DNA of 64,000 nucleotides from NCBI GenBank assembly GCA_028716385.1, contig JAQUPX010000001.1, positions 763,674 to 827,673 on the forward strand, given 5' to 3'. Each line of letters starts with the position of its first letter. The stretch's first letter is position 1. The notes under the pieces are model-generated. The model was given only the letters and a program-made list of their open reading frames with translations. It made no database searches and was not told where the DNA came from. This document shows, piece by piece, positions 53,178-62,193 of this stretch. The position numbers were made by a program, and so were the translations under genes. The stretch is from a bacterium (lineage in GTDB: Bacteria > Hydrothermota > UBA3073 > JACQXS01 > JAQTXJ01).

Positions 53178-55007
53178 ATGACAAAATTTCTGAGAATTTT
53201 CTCTATCCTACTGATTCTTGCGTGTATTTTAAATTTGCCACTTAGGGTATTTTCTTTTAGAAAACCGTGGGTATTAGTTTTGATTGATACTTCAAAATCA
53301 ATGAGCGTAGGGAACAGAATTGAAAAAATAAAAGATGCATTGCCTTATATTAAAGTAAGAAAAAAAATATATGGATTTGATAGCATATCATACCTTATAA
53401 AGGATACTGTAATTGCGGGAGGGAATGAAACCAATATTGCTAATGCATTTAATCGGAACCCATCGGCATATATTTTATTCTCAGATGGGGTTAATAATAG
53501 TGGGGATGACCCTATTGATATAGCAAGGAATAAAGGAATACCGATATATTCTATTAAAAACAATGATTCAATACAGAAAGATATTGCTATATTGGATATT
53601 AATTACAACAAAATAGCTTATATAAGGGATACTGTTTACATAAACCCTATTATTAATAATACAGGTTTTATAAATCAGGAAATTCAGGTATTACTGAAAC
53701 GAAATGGGAATTTAGTGCAACAAAAAAAAGTATTATTGGCTATTGATAATAAAAAAACAGAATTGGAATTTTATGTTAATGAAATAGAAGCAGGAGAGTA
53801 TTCGTATGAGATTTCTATCCCTGAGCTGAAGGACGAGGCAACTTATGATAATAATAGCAAGGAAATTAAAGTAAAAATTATTAATCCGGAAATAAAAGTC
53901 GGTTGGTTCAGTAATTTCCCTACATGGAATTTCAAGTTTGCAAAACAAGAACTTCTTGCGGATACTTCTATTGAGTTTGATTGGAACATAAAGATAGGAG
54001 ATAATAAATATCTTTCTGAAAACGGAATTATTAATAAGCCCTATGTTAATCCTGATTATGATGTAGTGATAATTGAGAATTTTGATTATTCTGATATAGA
54101 AAAATTTATAAATACAAAAACAGGAGTAGTCATTATTGGGGAAGGAGAACAAGACATATCTCCAATTTTTATAGAGAATAAAAAAATCATTGAAACTCAA
54201 TCCCCCATTCAGGTTAAGGAAATATCAATATTTGGTGAAAAATTATTACCTTCCTTAAAAGAACTTTATGCTGTGAAAGGAATAAAAAGCGGGGCGAGAG
54301 TTTTATGTAATATTTCTGACCTGCCCGGGGAACAGGGCAATCCGGTAATTGCAGCGTGGACATATCAATATAGGAAGGTTGTGCATATTGCGGCAAAAGA
54401 TTTATGGAGATGGAATCTTGCCACGCCAAGGCGGGATGTTCCGTATTCTGAAATGAAATTCTGGGATAAGTTAGTTAGATTTGCAGCAGGACGCGAGTCA
54501 AAAGTATATATGGATTTGCAGCCAGTTTATGAAGCAGGGAAGAGAATAGTTTTTACTGCTTATTCATATAATGAAGATTGTTCTACCTGTGAAAATAATA
54601 AGATTATAGTTAAAATTCAATCCCAAAAACCAGGCATTGAATTCAATGTCCCGCTTTATTCTATAGGGGATGGAAAGTATGAAGGTTATGTAGATTTTTT
54701 ATCATCGGGAGAATATAAATATAGGGTAATTCAAAAAGATACTTTTGAGATTGTAAGAGATTCTATTTTAGGAAAGTTTAGTGTGATAAATAATAGCGAA
54801 TTACAGATTCTTACTCCTGATGAAACATTTTTACGGACACTGGCAGATGTTTCGGGGGGAAGATATATAGAAGACATAAAAGAACTTGAGAATATCAAAT
54901 TAAATGTAATAAATAAAATACTTTTTTATCCAGCATATCAGTGGATAACTTTGTTGTTTATAGTTTCATTGTTATCTACAGAGTGGTTTATTCGTAGAAA
55001 AAAATAG
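53178..55007 (+). CDS. Membrane protein with VWA-like domain
   Basis: 609 residues. Hydrophobic N-terminus (FLRIFSILLILACILNLPL), then a von Willebrand A-like domain with a MIDAS-like D-x-S-x-S (VLIDTSKSMS, about residues 36-45) and AYILFSDGVNNSGDDP (about 95-110). A middle region with Ig-like strands and a C-terminal helix (AYQWITLLFIVSLLSTEWFI) follow. The central stretch (VVHIAAKDLWRWN...FWDKLVRFAAGRE) is like the glutamine-amidotransferase-like region of large membrane proteins. This domain set occurs in BatA/BatB-type and similar proteins of unknown role in FCB bacteria. It starts 40 nt after tamB. Confidence 0.72.
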   Translation: MTKFLRIFSILLILACILNLPLRVFSFRKPWVLVLIDTSKSMSVGNRIEKIKDALPYIKVRKKIYGFDSISYLIKDTVIAGGNETNIANAFNRNPSAYILFSDGVNNSGDDPIDIARNKGIPIYSIKNNDSIQKDIAILDINYNKIAYIRDTVYINPIINNTGFINQEIQVLLKRNGNLVQQKKVLLAIDNKKTELEFYVNEIEAGEYSYEISIPELKDEATYDNNSKEIKVKIINPEIKVGWFSNFPTWNFKFAKQELLADTSIEFDWNIKIGDNKYLSENGIINKPYVNPDYDVVIIENFDYSDIEKFINTKTGVVIIGEGEQDISPIFIENKKIIETQSPIQVKEISIFGEKLLPSLKELYAVKGIKSGARVLCNISDLPGEQGNPVIAAWTYQYRKVVHIAAKDLWRWNLATPRRDVPYSEMKFWDKLVRFAAGRESKVYMDLQPVYEAGKRIVFTAYSYNEDCSTCENNKIIVKIQSQKPGIEFNVPLYSIGDGKYEGYVDFLSSGEYKYRVIQKDTFEIVRDSILGKFSVINNSELQILTPDETFLRTLADVSGGRYIEDIKELENIKLNVINKILFYPAYQWITLLFIVSLLSTEWFIRRKK

Positions 55008-55016
55008 AGGCAATTC

Positions 55017-57926
55017 TTAGAAATTCAGTTGCACTTGAGCGTTTAGTTTGTGGTCTACCGGGTAGGTGGGCGTTTTGTTCCCCTGGTAGCTAATAATATA
55101 ATTAGTGTTCATTTTACCTGTGATTGTTATATTCGCATCCCAATCAAGGCTTATTCCGGCAGGGTAAATAGCTTGGATGTTTAAGGGAATCCGGTTGTTT
55201 CCCAACCAGTGTGTTACTTTGAATCTACATCCCATTGTAGCAGGGACCTCAAAACTATTATTATTTCCTGCTAATGAATTCTTTGTTATTTCATAAGTAA
55301 AAGAAGGCTCTATATTATAGCCGTAAAATTTATATTGAGGGGATTCTTCGCTTAAACTAACATTTCGTGTTTCGTATTGACTCGATAGGTATACTACGGG
55401 TTTATTGAGTATATTTTTCCCGATTCCTGCAGTATTTGCATCTTCTTTCCATATACGAATGTTATTTCTGTAATTTTGTATAGTTTTGTTAGTATAATTA
55501 AACGTTAAATTTTTATATTTTGCTTCTGTTAACCATATTCCCTGTTCACCACAAGTTGGTATGTTATATAATTTATTTTCCCTGTAATCTTCTCTTGTAT
55601 AGGTTAAAACAAGAATTCCTGCCTGTATACCGTAATTAGTTTGATTCCTATCATCAAAGGCATCGGTCGTTCTTTCCCAAAATAATATTTTATCTCCTTC
55701 GCCCCGCTTAATGTTCCCAATTTTCATTGTGATATTAGTGTTTGGGGAAAAAGTAAATGAATTGGTAAATTGAAAATTTTTATGAATGGAAGAATTCCCT
55801 GATGGAACTAGTTTTTTCTCATAATTGCCATGATAATTCTGGTAATATGTCCCCGTGAGAGAGTCTCTACTGAAGCTACCTTTTCCGGGGGCTACCTCAT
55901 AATATTCTTCCTGAAAAAGTTGTTCTTCTGAAGAAGAAAGATTATATCCAATATTCATATTTCGTGTATTGACTCTTAAATTTCCAAGGTCAACAACGTA
56001 TTTATTCCCTGAATAAAATTTTTGTGTATAAATATAAGCTAAGTCTATAGGGCGTTTGGTAATACTTATGTTATTTGAAAGAGTTCTTGCGTTGAAGTTT
56101 TTGTTTTCCTCCATTCCGATATTAAATATGGAGTTTTGAATTCCTATTCCTTTTAATTCATTGCTCGTTTTGTACTCAGATGTATCTGTTTGGGATTTTA
56201 TTATCTTATATTTACAAAAAGGTTCAATACTTTTTATTTTATAAGACAGCAAGAATTCATTTGTATTGTTTGTTTTCCCGCCATTATATTTATAGTATAG
56301 AGAAGGAAGTTTATATGGGGATAGAGTTATCCCTAATTGTGGTTTGATATCTGTTGCCGTTTTAGTTATTTTCCCATCTATTCCGCATCTGAGTGGTGTA
56401 ATTGGCGCTACAGAACCAAAGACTTCACCATATACCCGGTCAAGCGTATCCGTTGTTCCCGGGAAATAGAAAGTTGAATCAATAGTCCTTGCGCTAATAC
56501 CGGCGCCCCATAAAGATTTCTTGGTTTCAATTTGAGTAAGAAATGCTTTGCCTGTTTTTTGATTTGCATTAGATTGCCCTAAGGTATTGGGTGAAAATTG
56601 TGTTGCTCCTCCGGCAAGAGTAAAATCGATACCTTTTACCTGACAGGAGTAGTCAATATCCATAACTAATTTGTCTTGCGGTAAAGATGTTTTAATCATT
56701 GGAATATAGTCGCCGCTGTCCTTGCCTACATATTTGTATCCTCCAATGAAAGGGTCAAATTTGTAATCTCCTTTATTAACCATAGTAAAGCGAATTTCAT
56801 AATCACCTTTATTATAGCCTGCATATTCATAAACGCTATCTTTTTTGGCATAACTACCTTTATTTGTTCCTTTAAATGTAGCTCCTGAGACCCATCCATA
56901 TAGAGAATCATAAGAAATGTCTTGAAAGTTAGCAGGTTGATGCGCATCTATAATATCTTTTTCCTTAAACAACATTGCCTGTAGGGTGCCTGTTTTATTT
57001 AATTTCCCGTTTACCATATATACGCTATTTTTATATTCATCTTCTTTTTCTTGAAAAGAGATTATTATTTTATCTTCATCTTTTATTGGAACAATGTTTG
57101 TAAACGTAAGAGACCCATCGGAGTAATCAATAATGTATTCTTTGCCTCTTTTTAGGTAGTTCCCGTTTAGTGCTACTTTTTCAGAACCTGCAATAACTGT
57201 ATATTGAGAAGAAAGTTCATAAGGTCCCTGTTTCCCAAATTTTCCCTGAAATTCTTTTTTAATCCACTTGCCTTTTGAAATGGCACCTCCAAAAAGTATA
57301 TTGGATTTGTTTTGATTTTTTTTGTCAGTTGCTAATTCGCCGGTTATTCCTTCAAGCTCTCTATTCAGAGTGCCAAAATGCGTTTGATTATTAAAATTAA
57401 TATCTCCGAATTTTAGTTTAGAATTACCTTTGTTTATTTTTATATACATCTCATCTAACTGTTTAAGTTCCTGAGTACTTCCTTCGGGTTGGATTGGGAT
57501 GTTATCATCGCTTAAAACGCCCTCAACATTTACTTCACTTCCCATATTACCGTTTAAGCTAAGTTGTGTAGATTGGTCAAATTCCACATTTTTTCTGGAG
57601 TCTACTGATACGCCAAGTGTTTTTGAGCCATTTAAGAAAAATTTACTACCTGATTTTTTATTGGAAGGCATTTCTGAAATAGATGCCTGACTATTATCAG
57701 GCAAGTTTTGATTGGTAACCCCGCTGTCAAATGGACTAATTGTTTTATTTATGGTAGAATCTTTTAATGATGTGGCATCTAGAGTTAGCGAATCGGTACT
57801 TTTGAAACTTCTATGACAATATTCTTTTTCTAAACTTGAAAAAGGATTAAGTATTTTAGTAGAATGGGAAAGGGTGTCAGAACGAATTGTAGAAGTTATG
57901 ATTAATAAGCAGAAAATCCCAACCAT
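55017..57926 (-). CDS. Large outer membrane/cell-surface protein, SprA-like architecture
   Basis: 969 residues. Signal peptide (MVGIFCLLIITSTIRS). Around residues 220-290 is the pattern GKFGKQGPYELSSQYTVIAGSEKVALNGNYLKRGKEYIIDYSDGSLTFTN, which recurs in large FCB outer membrane proteins. A long C-terminal part of amphipathic strands (~430-969) ends in LNAQVQLNF, an outer-membrane barrel-type C-terminus. SprA, the T9SS translocon, is over 2000 residues, so this is not SprA itself. Convergent with the VWA gene. It has its own leaderless-type promoter. Confidence 0.65.
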   Translation of the reverse strand: MVGIFCLLIITSTIRSDTLSHSTKILNPFSSLEKEYCHRSFKSTDSLTLDATSLKDSTINKTISPFDSGVTNQNLPDNSQASISEMPSNKKSGSKFFLNGSKTLGVSVDSRKNVEFDQSTQLSLNGNMGSEVNVEGVLSDDNIPIQPEGSTQELKQLDEMYIKINKGNSKLKFGDINFNNQTHFGTLNRELEGITGELATDKKNQNKSNILFGGAISKGKWIKKEFQGKFGKQGPYELSSQYTVIAGSEKVALNGNYLKRGKEYIIDYSDGSLTFTNIVPIKDEDKIIISFQEKEDEYKNSVYMVNGKLNKTGTLQAMLFKEKDIIDAHQPANFQDISYDSLYGWVSGATFKGTNKGSYAKKDSVYEYAGYNKGDYEIRFTMVNKGDYKFDPFIGGYKYVGKDSGDYIPMIKTSLPQDKLVMDIDYSCQVKGIDFTLAGGATQFSPNTLGQSNANQKTGKAFLTQIETKKSLWGAGISARTIDSTFYFPGTTDTLDRVYGEVFGSVAPITPLRCGIDGKITKTATDIKPQLGITLSPYKLPSLYYKYNGGKTNNTNEFLLSYKIKSIEPFCKYKIIKSQTDTSEYKTSNELKGIGIQNSIFNIGMEENKNFNARTLSNNISITKRPIDLAYIYTQKFYSGNKYVVDLGNLRVNTRNMNIGYNLSSSEEQLFQEEYYEVAPGKGSFSRDSLTGTYYQNYHGNYEKKLVPSGNSSIHKNFQFTNSFTFSPNTNITMKIGNIKRGEGDKILFWERTTDAFDDRNQTNYGIQAGILVLTYTREDYRENKLYNIPTCGEQGIWLTEAKYKNLTFNYTNKTIQNYRNNIRIWKEDANTAGIGKNILNKPVVYLSSQYETRNVSLSEESPQYKFYGYNIEPSFTYEITKNSLAGNNNSFEVPATMGCRFKVTHWLGNNRIPLNIQAIYPAGISLDWDANITITGKMNTNYIISYQGNKTPTYPVDHKLNAQVQLNF

Positions 57927-57932
57927 ACATTG

Positions 57933-57961
57933 AAAATAAAAAGACTCCTAAGAATTGTCAA
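57933..57961 (-). promoter_or_regulatory. Promoter for the 969-residue surface protein gene, leaderless
   Basis: On the minus strand TTGACA (57956-57961), 17-nt spacer, TATTTT (57933-57938). The ATG at 57926 begins 6 nt after the -10 box, right at the expected transcription start. Confidence 0.65.
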
Positions 57962-57984
57962 CTTAATAAATATAAAGAAGTTAT

Positions 57985-58902
57985 TTATTTTAACTTGCGG
58001 CGATGCCAAAGAAGGAGGAACATTAAGAGTGCAGTGATTGCGATACCCATTATAATCCAGAATGCAAAAGGATGTTGTTGAAATGGGATTTTTACATTCA
58101 TAGAAAAAACAGAAACGACCAAAGTAGGCACCATAATACAAATAGTAATTATGGTAAGGGTTTTCATAAGAACGTTAAGATTATTGCTTATAACGCTGGC
58201 GCGGGCATCCATAAGACTGGCAAGAATGTTTGAATAAATTTCTGCCTGTTTGTAACATTGGTTGTTTTCAACATAAATGTCGTCCAGATATTCTAATTGT
58301 TCTTTAGATAAGTCTATTTTTGTATAACTATTTTTGAGCTTTTCAAGAAGGACACTGTTTGAATTTATAGCATTAAGGTAATAAACCAGACTTTTTTCAA
58401 GAGCAAACAGGTTTATAAGGTATTTATTTTCCATAGAAAGATTAATTTTCTCCTGAAGTTCATCAGAAAACATATTAATAGCTTTCAAGTGTCCCAAAAA
58501 ATGGTAAACAGACCCATAAATTAATTTAATTATAACCTCGGTTAGAGAAGAAACTTTTGCAAAATGCTTGCCTTCAAAAAGCTCAATGTCTTCGGAATTC
58601 AGGATTATTAATTTTTCCTTAAAAAGAAAGATACCTGTGGTGGTGACTCCAAATAATAATGTATCTTTTTTGGAAAAGTTTTTAGGCCTTTTAAAAATTA
58701 TAGCAATATACTCCGGTTCAATTTCCAATCTGGAGATTTCATCAGGGTCTAGAGCGGAATTTAAAGTATGTTCATCCAATCCATAGTTCTCGACAAGGTG
58801 CTTTCTGTCACTTTCATCGGGGTCTGTGAATAATAATATAGTGCCATTTTCATCCTTGCTTTCTCTAATTGCATTTTCGAATATTTTATATTTTTTCAGC
58901 AT
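57985..58902 (-). CDS. CorA-family divalent metal transporter
   Basis: 305 residues. A cytoplasmic N-terminal domain of ~240 residues with long helices (LISRLEIEPEYIAIIFKRP-like and SLVYYLNAINSNSVLLEKL) is followed by two C-terminal helices (ITICIMVPTLVVSVFSM and FWIIMGIAITALLMFLLLW). The loop motif is SMNVKIP where the family has GMN. Imports Mg2+ or other divalents in CorA; the Gly to Ser change at the filter is notable. A promoter (TTGACA, TAACTT) lies upstream on the minus strand near 58950-58980. Confidence 0.88.
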   Translation of the reverse strand: MLKKYKIFENAIRESKDENGTILLFTDPDESDRKHLVENYGLDEHTLNSALDPDEISRLEIEPEYIAIIFKRPKNFSKKDTLLFGVTTTGIFLFKEKLIILNSEDIELFEGKHFAKVSSLTEVIIKLIYGSVYHFLGHLKAINMFSDELQEKINLSMENKYLINLFALEKSLVYYLNAINSNSVLLEKLKNSYTKIDLSKEQLEYLDDIYVENNQCYKQAEIYSNILASLMDARASVISNNLNVLMKTLTIITICIMVPTLVVSVFSMNVKIPFQQHPFAFWIIMGIAITALLMFLLLWHRRKLK

Positions 58903-58950
58903 ATTTTGTAATCAATCATTGCTACAACGGCGATGTTTTATATTATTGTT

Positions 58951-58978
58951 AAGTTATGATTTATCGGTTTATTGTCAA
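58951..58978 (-). promoter_or_regulatory. Promoter for the CorA-like gene
   Basis: On the minus strand TTGACA at about 58973-58978, 16-nt spacer and TAACTT at about 58951-58956. The transcript would have an untranslated leader of roughly 45 nt. Confidence 0.5.
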
Positions 58979-59008
58979 GAAATATATTGTAATTTTTTAT
59001 TTCGCTAA

Positions 59009-59327
59009 GGCTATTTCAAAAACGAAATCACTTTACTTGGTTATGGCGTTAAACTTTTGGATGAAAATAAATATTGTCAGAATTGTGGTGTGGAAACAAC
59101 TCAGGTCTCCATAGTTTGTATAAAATGTGGTGTAAAACTTTCAAAAAAGGGAGAAAAACAATGACCGGGAGTGTTACTTTTTCTATTTTTCTGTTTTTTT
59201 GGGGGGCCTTTTTTACTTGGGATATACAGGGGTTTAAAAAATATTTACTTTAGGCGGACTCGGTGTATGGTGGATAATTGACTTAATTTTGATAGTTTGC
59301 AATGAACTTAATGTAAAAATTTATTGA
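59009..59327 (+). pseudogene. Decayed zinc-ribbon/TM2-domain protein
   Basis: In the 455-nt gap 58903-59357. In one frame (from 59009) a zinc-ribbon reads KYCQNCGVETTQVSIVCIKCGVKL and stops at about 59163. In a second frame from about 59205 the TM2 domain reads GLFYLGYTGV, a stop at 59235, then FTLGGLGVWWIIDLILIV to a stop at 59327. The intact family has ...HRFYLG...TGIGI.QLLTLGGCGIWWIIDLI. The frame change, stop and missing parts show decay. Sequencing error could explain one shift but not the several losses. Confidence 0.8.
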
Positions 59328-59351
59328 CAAAAGCTATTGCATAATTACTTT
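59324..59351 (+). promoter_or_regulatory. Promoter of the MbhDE-like gene, leaderless
   Basis: TTGACA (59324-59329), 16-nt spacer, TACTTT (59346-59351), ATG at 59358 6 nt later. The -35 box overlaps the last codons of the decayed TM2 gene. Confidence 0.55.
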
Positions 59352-59357
59352 TACCCT

Positions 59358-59879
59358 ATGATTGCATTTTATGCTGTGCTTGTATTTATGATTGTTTCTG
59401 CAATAATTGCCTGTGAAATCAAGGATTTACTAGGAGCAGTTATTGCGATGGGAGCTGTTGGGTTTTCACAGGGGCTTTTATTTCTTATGTTACAAGCTCC
59501 GGATCTTGCAATTACCCAGGTAGTTGTGGAGGTTTTAACTCTTGCTATATTTATAGCCGCAATATCAAGAAGTACAAGGGTAGATACGACAAAACATATA
59601 TTACCTGCATCAATAGTAGGAATATGTGTTCTTGTTCTAGTTATTATTGGCACTATACAAGCGATAGGATTTTTGCCTCCGTTTGGTTCTCCACTTATGA
59701 GAGTTTCGGATTTTTATATTAAAAATGGATTAGTCCAAACAGGAGCTCCCAACATTATTAGTGCTATAATTCTTGATTATAGAGGTTATGACACGCTTGG
59801 CGAAGCTACGGTTTTATTTACTGCTACTATAGGGGTGCTTGTTATCCTCAGAAATCGCGGGAAACAAAAAGATAAATAA
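59358..59879 (+). CDS. MbhD/MbhE-like (DUF4040) subunit of a membrane hydrogenase or Mrp antiporter
   Basis: 173 residues, five or so hydrophobic helices. The N-terminal half matches DUF4040/MbhD (IIACEIKDLLGAVIAMGAVGFSQGLLFLMLQAPDLAITQVVVEVLTLAIFIAAI); the C-terminal half matches the MbhE/MnhB type (GAPNIISAIILDYRGYDTLGEATVLFTATIGVLVIL). In Mrp or Mbh complexes this subunit sits in an operon of six to fourteen genes. Here both neighbours are unrelated and no other subunit is in the window, so it is an orphan. It may be a fragment of a larger cluster or a stand-alone protein. Confidence 0.8.
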   Translation: MIAFYAVLVFMIVSAIIACEIKDLLGAVIAMGAVGFSQGLLFLMLQAPDLAITQVVVEVLTLAIFIAAISRSTRVDTTKHILPASIVGICVLVLVIIGTIQAIGFLPPFGSPLMRVSDFYIKNGLVQTGAPNIISAIILDYRGYDTLGEATVLFTATIGVLVILRNRGKQKDK

Positions 59880-60506
59880 TTAAAGGTTTCTCAGCTTCAC
59901 AAAAGTAGAATCCCAACATCTATAACATCTATCGGAATAGGACGTGCCATCCGGGTAGTTTCCCGATTCAGTATAATTTAAAAATCTTTTCAGCGTTTTG
60001 CCTATTATTATTATTTTAATTGTTTTTATGCTATCCAATGATGCAGTTGCTACCGGTCTTGTAAATTCAACACTTTTGTCGTCCATATATCTAAATTCGA
60101 GATAATCGACACCTCTTGCAATTATGGCAGTATCCGTAACTCCGTTCATATTCGTATTTTTATAAAGGTTTCCACCGGAAATGCTATAGCCAATTTCTTC
60201 ACCTATATCATATACTCCATCTGTATCTGCATCAGTCCTTATCCATATAAGATTTGACTGTGCATCCACTACTCCGGGGGTAAAAGCGGGTGCGGCAGCT
60301 TCTTCCGGATTGAAGCCGGCGCTTCTCAAATCTTCGACCATAATATCAAGTGCCCCGCGGACATTTGTGCGAAGGTCAATCAAAGAAGTTTCTCTTTTGT
60401 AAAGCCTTTGATTATGAAGTTGTAAAGATATTGCCGATGTTATAACTATGCCTAAGATTACAAGCGTTACAAGGAGTTCGACGAGGGTTAATCCTTTTTT
60501 ATTCAT
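59880..60506 (-). CDS. PilW-like minor prepilin
   Basis: 208 residues. Prepilin start MNKKGLTLVELLVTLVILGIVITSA: cleavage after Gly 5, with Glu at +5 of the mature chain, typical of type IV prepilins. Then NVRGALDIMVEDLRSAGFNP is the conserved PilW-like segment, followed by a beta-rich globular part. It is the last of three prepilin genes in a minus-strand operon. Minor pilins prime assembly at the inner membrane. Confidence 0.82.
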   Translation of the reverse strand: MNKKGLTLVELLVTLVILGIVITSAISLQLHNQRLYKRETSLIDLRTNVRGALDIMVEDLRSAGFNPEEAAAPAFTPGVVDAQSNLIWIRTDADTDGVYDIGEEIGYSISGGNLYKNTNMNGVTDTAIIARGVDYLEFRYMDDKSVEFTRPVATASLDSIKTIKIIIIGKTLKRFLNYTESGNYPDGTSYSDRCYRCWDSTFVKLRNL

Positions 60507-60879
60507 GGTTGCTCACTTGTGTTACAAGGTTAATGCTTGCTTCGTTTCTAATCACTCTGCCGGGAGGTGGCCAATGACATACAATGTTTGCCTGTATTAG
60601 GTTTCCTACAGTGGTCAGACTCCAGTTTAAAGTTATAGTTTCAACCTTATAAGTACCACTATCCTGTCCGGCAGATATTAGATATTGGAGGCTATCGTAT
60701 CCCATACTTCTTATTTGTTCTATTTTGTCTTCGGCAAGTATTGTTGCCTGACTTATTCTATCCGCTCTTGCATTTACTATTGCAGCTGTCGGGAAAAGCC
60801 TTATCATTGCGAGAACTCCAACTGCAAGTATAAGTGTTGATACCAGAACCTCTATTAAAGTAAAACCTTTGTTATTCAT
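60499..60879 (-). CDS. PilV-like minor prepilin
   Basis: 126 residues. Prepilin start MNNKGFTLIEVLVSTLILAVGVLAMIRLF, with cleavage after Gly 5 and the conserved Glu. ARADRISQATILAEDKIEQIR is the PilV-type follow-up. Overlaps its neighbours by 8 nt downstream and 4 nt upstream, so translation is coupled. Confidence 0.82.
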   Translation of the reverse strand: MNNKGFTLIEVLVSTLILAVGVLAMIRLFPTAAIVNARADRISQATILAEDKIEQIRSMGYDSLQYLISAGQDSGTYKVETITLNWSLTTVGNLIQANIVCHWPPPGRVIRNEASINLVTQVSNHE

Positions 60880-61298
60880 TCTTGCACCTCAATATAACCA
60901 GTAGCTGGTATAAGGTAAAATGTGACGCTATCATTTTTCACATTAACGATATTGACATTACAGGGAGTCGTAAGCGCCGTTCTATCTTGATGGAATTCAT
61001 AAGTAATATCAAAGGAATTTGCTATTTCAATTCCTTCGGGGAGTGTTTTTACAGCTCCACCCGGGCTTATCCTATAGGTGTTAGTAGCCGTTTCAAATAT
61101 AACCTGACAGTTTTTTTGTTCGGAAAGAGCATTTGAGCGGGCTGTGCGTAAAACAGCGAGAATTTCATTTTTAGCAGTATCCAATCTGGTTTTTACTATA
61201 TAATTCTTGAAACTGGGAATACTGATTCCGATAACGATACCCATCATTACGATTACTATCATTAATTCGGTTAATGTCCACCCCTTGTTTCTTTCCAT
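60876..61298 (-). CDS. GspH/FimT-like prepilin
   Basis: 140 residues. MERNKGWTLTELMIVIVMMGIVIGISIPSF is a prepilin start with cleavage after Gly 6. KTRLDTAKNEILAVLRTARSNALSEQKNCQVIFE follows the GspH/FimT layout. First gene of the three-gene prepilin run. No pilus motor, secretin or peptidase gene is in the window. Confidence 0.82.
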   Translation of the reverse strand: MERNKGWTLTELMIVIVMMGIVIGISIPSFKNYIVKTRLDTAKNEILAVLRTARSNALSEQKNCQVIFETATNTYRISPGGAVKTLPEGIEIANSFDITYEFHQDRTALTTPCNVNIVNVKNDSVTFYLIPATGYIEVQE

Positions 61299-61457
61299 AA
61301 TAGTAGTATGTTTTTATTTTATAATTCTGTCAATGGAAATTTTATTTTGATGGTATAATACAAACAAAAAAACTTGACACTATGCAATATTCCTGTAAAA
61401 CTTGCCACATTCGTTTGGATGTAGATTAATTTCTAAATAGAAAAAATAGGACGTAAT

Positions 61458-62081
61458 ATGGAAATTATTAAAAATGTAATTGATTTTTTACTTCACATAG
61501 ACAAATATCTTGAAGTTATCGTCCATAATTACGGAACGCTTTCATATCTTTTCCTTTTTCTTGTAATATTTTGTGAAACCGGACTCGTAATTACACCATT
61601 TCTCCCGGGAGATTCCTTGATTTTTGTGATAGGAACTATTGCAGCTAAAGGGGCGATAAATGTGTTTTTGCTTTTTTTTGTTCTAACATTTGCAGCGATT
61701 CTTGGAAATACGGTTAACTATTGGATAGGGAATTATTTTGGAGAGAAAGTTTTTGCAAAAAACCCTTTATTCAGAAAAGATTATCTAGAAAAGACAAAAG
61801 AATTTTATAGAAAACATGGGGGAATAATAATTATTATTACGAGATTTATGCCAATTATAAGGACATTTGCCCCATTTGTTGCGGGGATTGGAAAAATGAA
61901 GTATGCAAAATTCCAGAGCTTTAATGTGATTGGTGGAGTTGTATGGGTTGCATTCTTTTTATTCGGAGGATATTTTTTCGGGGGAATTCCATTTGTTCAA
62001 ACTCATTTATCAGGAATAATATATTTAATTGTTTTTATTTCTTTTGTTCCACCGATAATTGAAATCTTGAAGAGAAAGTAA
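61458..62081 (+). CDS. DedA-family membrane protein
   Basis: 207 residues. Hydrophobic helices and the DedA/SNARE-associated pattern: CETGLVITPFLPGDSLIFVIGTIAA (about residues 38-62), NYWIGNYFGEKVFAK (about 90-105), and RFMPIIRTFAPFVAGIGKMKYAKFQSFNVIGGVVW (about 130-165) with the conserved Glu, Asp and two Arg. DedA proteins scramble lipid carriers or phospholipids (some flip undecaprenyl phosphate). The substrate here is unknown. Confidence 0.9.
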   Translation: MEIIKNVIDFLLHIDKYLEVIVHNYGTLSYLFLFLVIFCETGLVITPFLPGDSLIFVIGTIAAKGAINVFLLFFVLTFAAILGNTVNYWIGNYFGEKVFAKNPLFRKDYLEKTKEFYRKHGGIIIIITRFMPIIRTFAPFVAGIGKMKYAKFQSFNVIGGVVWVAFFLFGGYFFGGIPFVQTHLSGIIYLIVFISFVPPIIEILKRK

Positions 62082-62147
62082 TTATTTATAAGATTTAGGT
62101 TTGTGTATATAGTTCTCAAATCCATTATCTATAAAATTGCAAAAAAC

Positions 62148-62175
62148 TTGACTTCCCTAAAAAAGATATTATATT
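62148..62175 (+). promoter_or_regulatory. Promoter for the tRNA pair
   Basis: TTGACT (62148-62153), 16-nt spacer, TATATT (62170-62175). The first tRNA starts 18 nt further on. Confidence 0.7.
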
Positions 62176-62193
62176 CAATAATTAATTTCGTGT

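Noticed and set aside
61374..61400. TTGACA at 61374 as a promoter of DedA
   Set aside because: A -10 box at the right distance is poor (AAAACT-like), and the leader would be long, so I did not list it as a feature.
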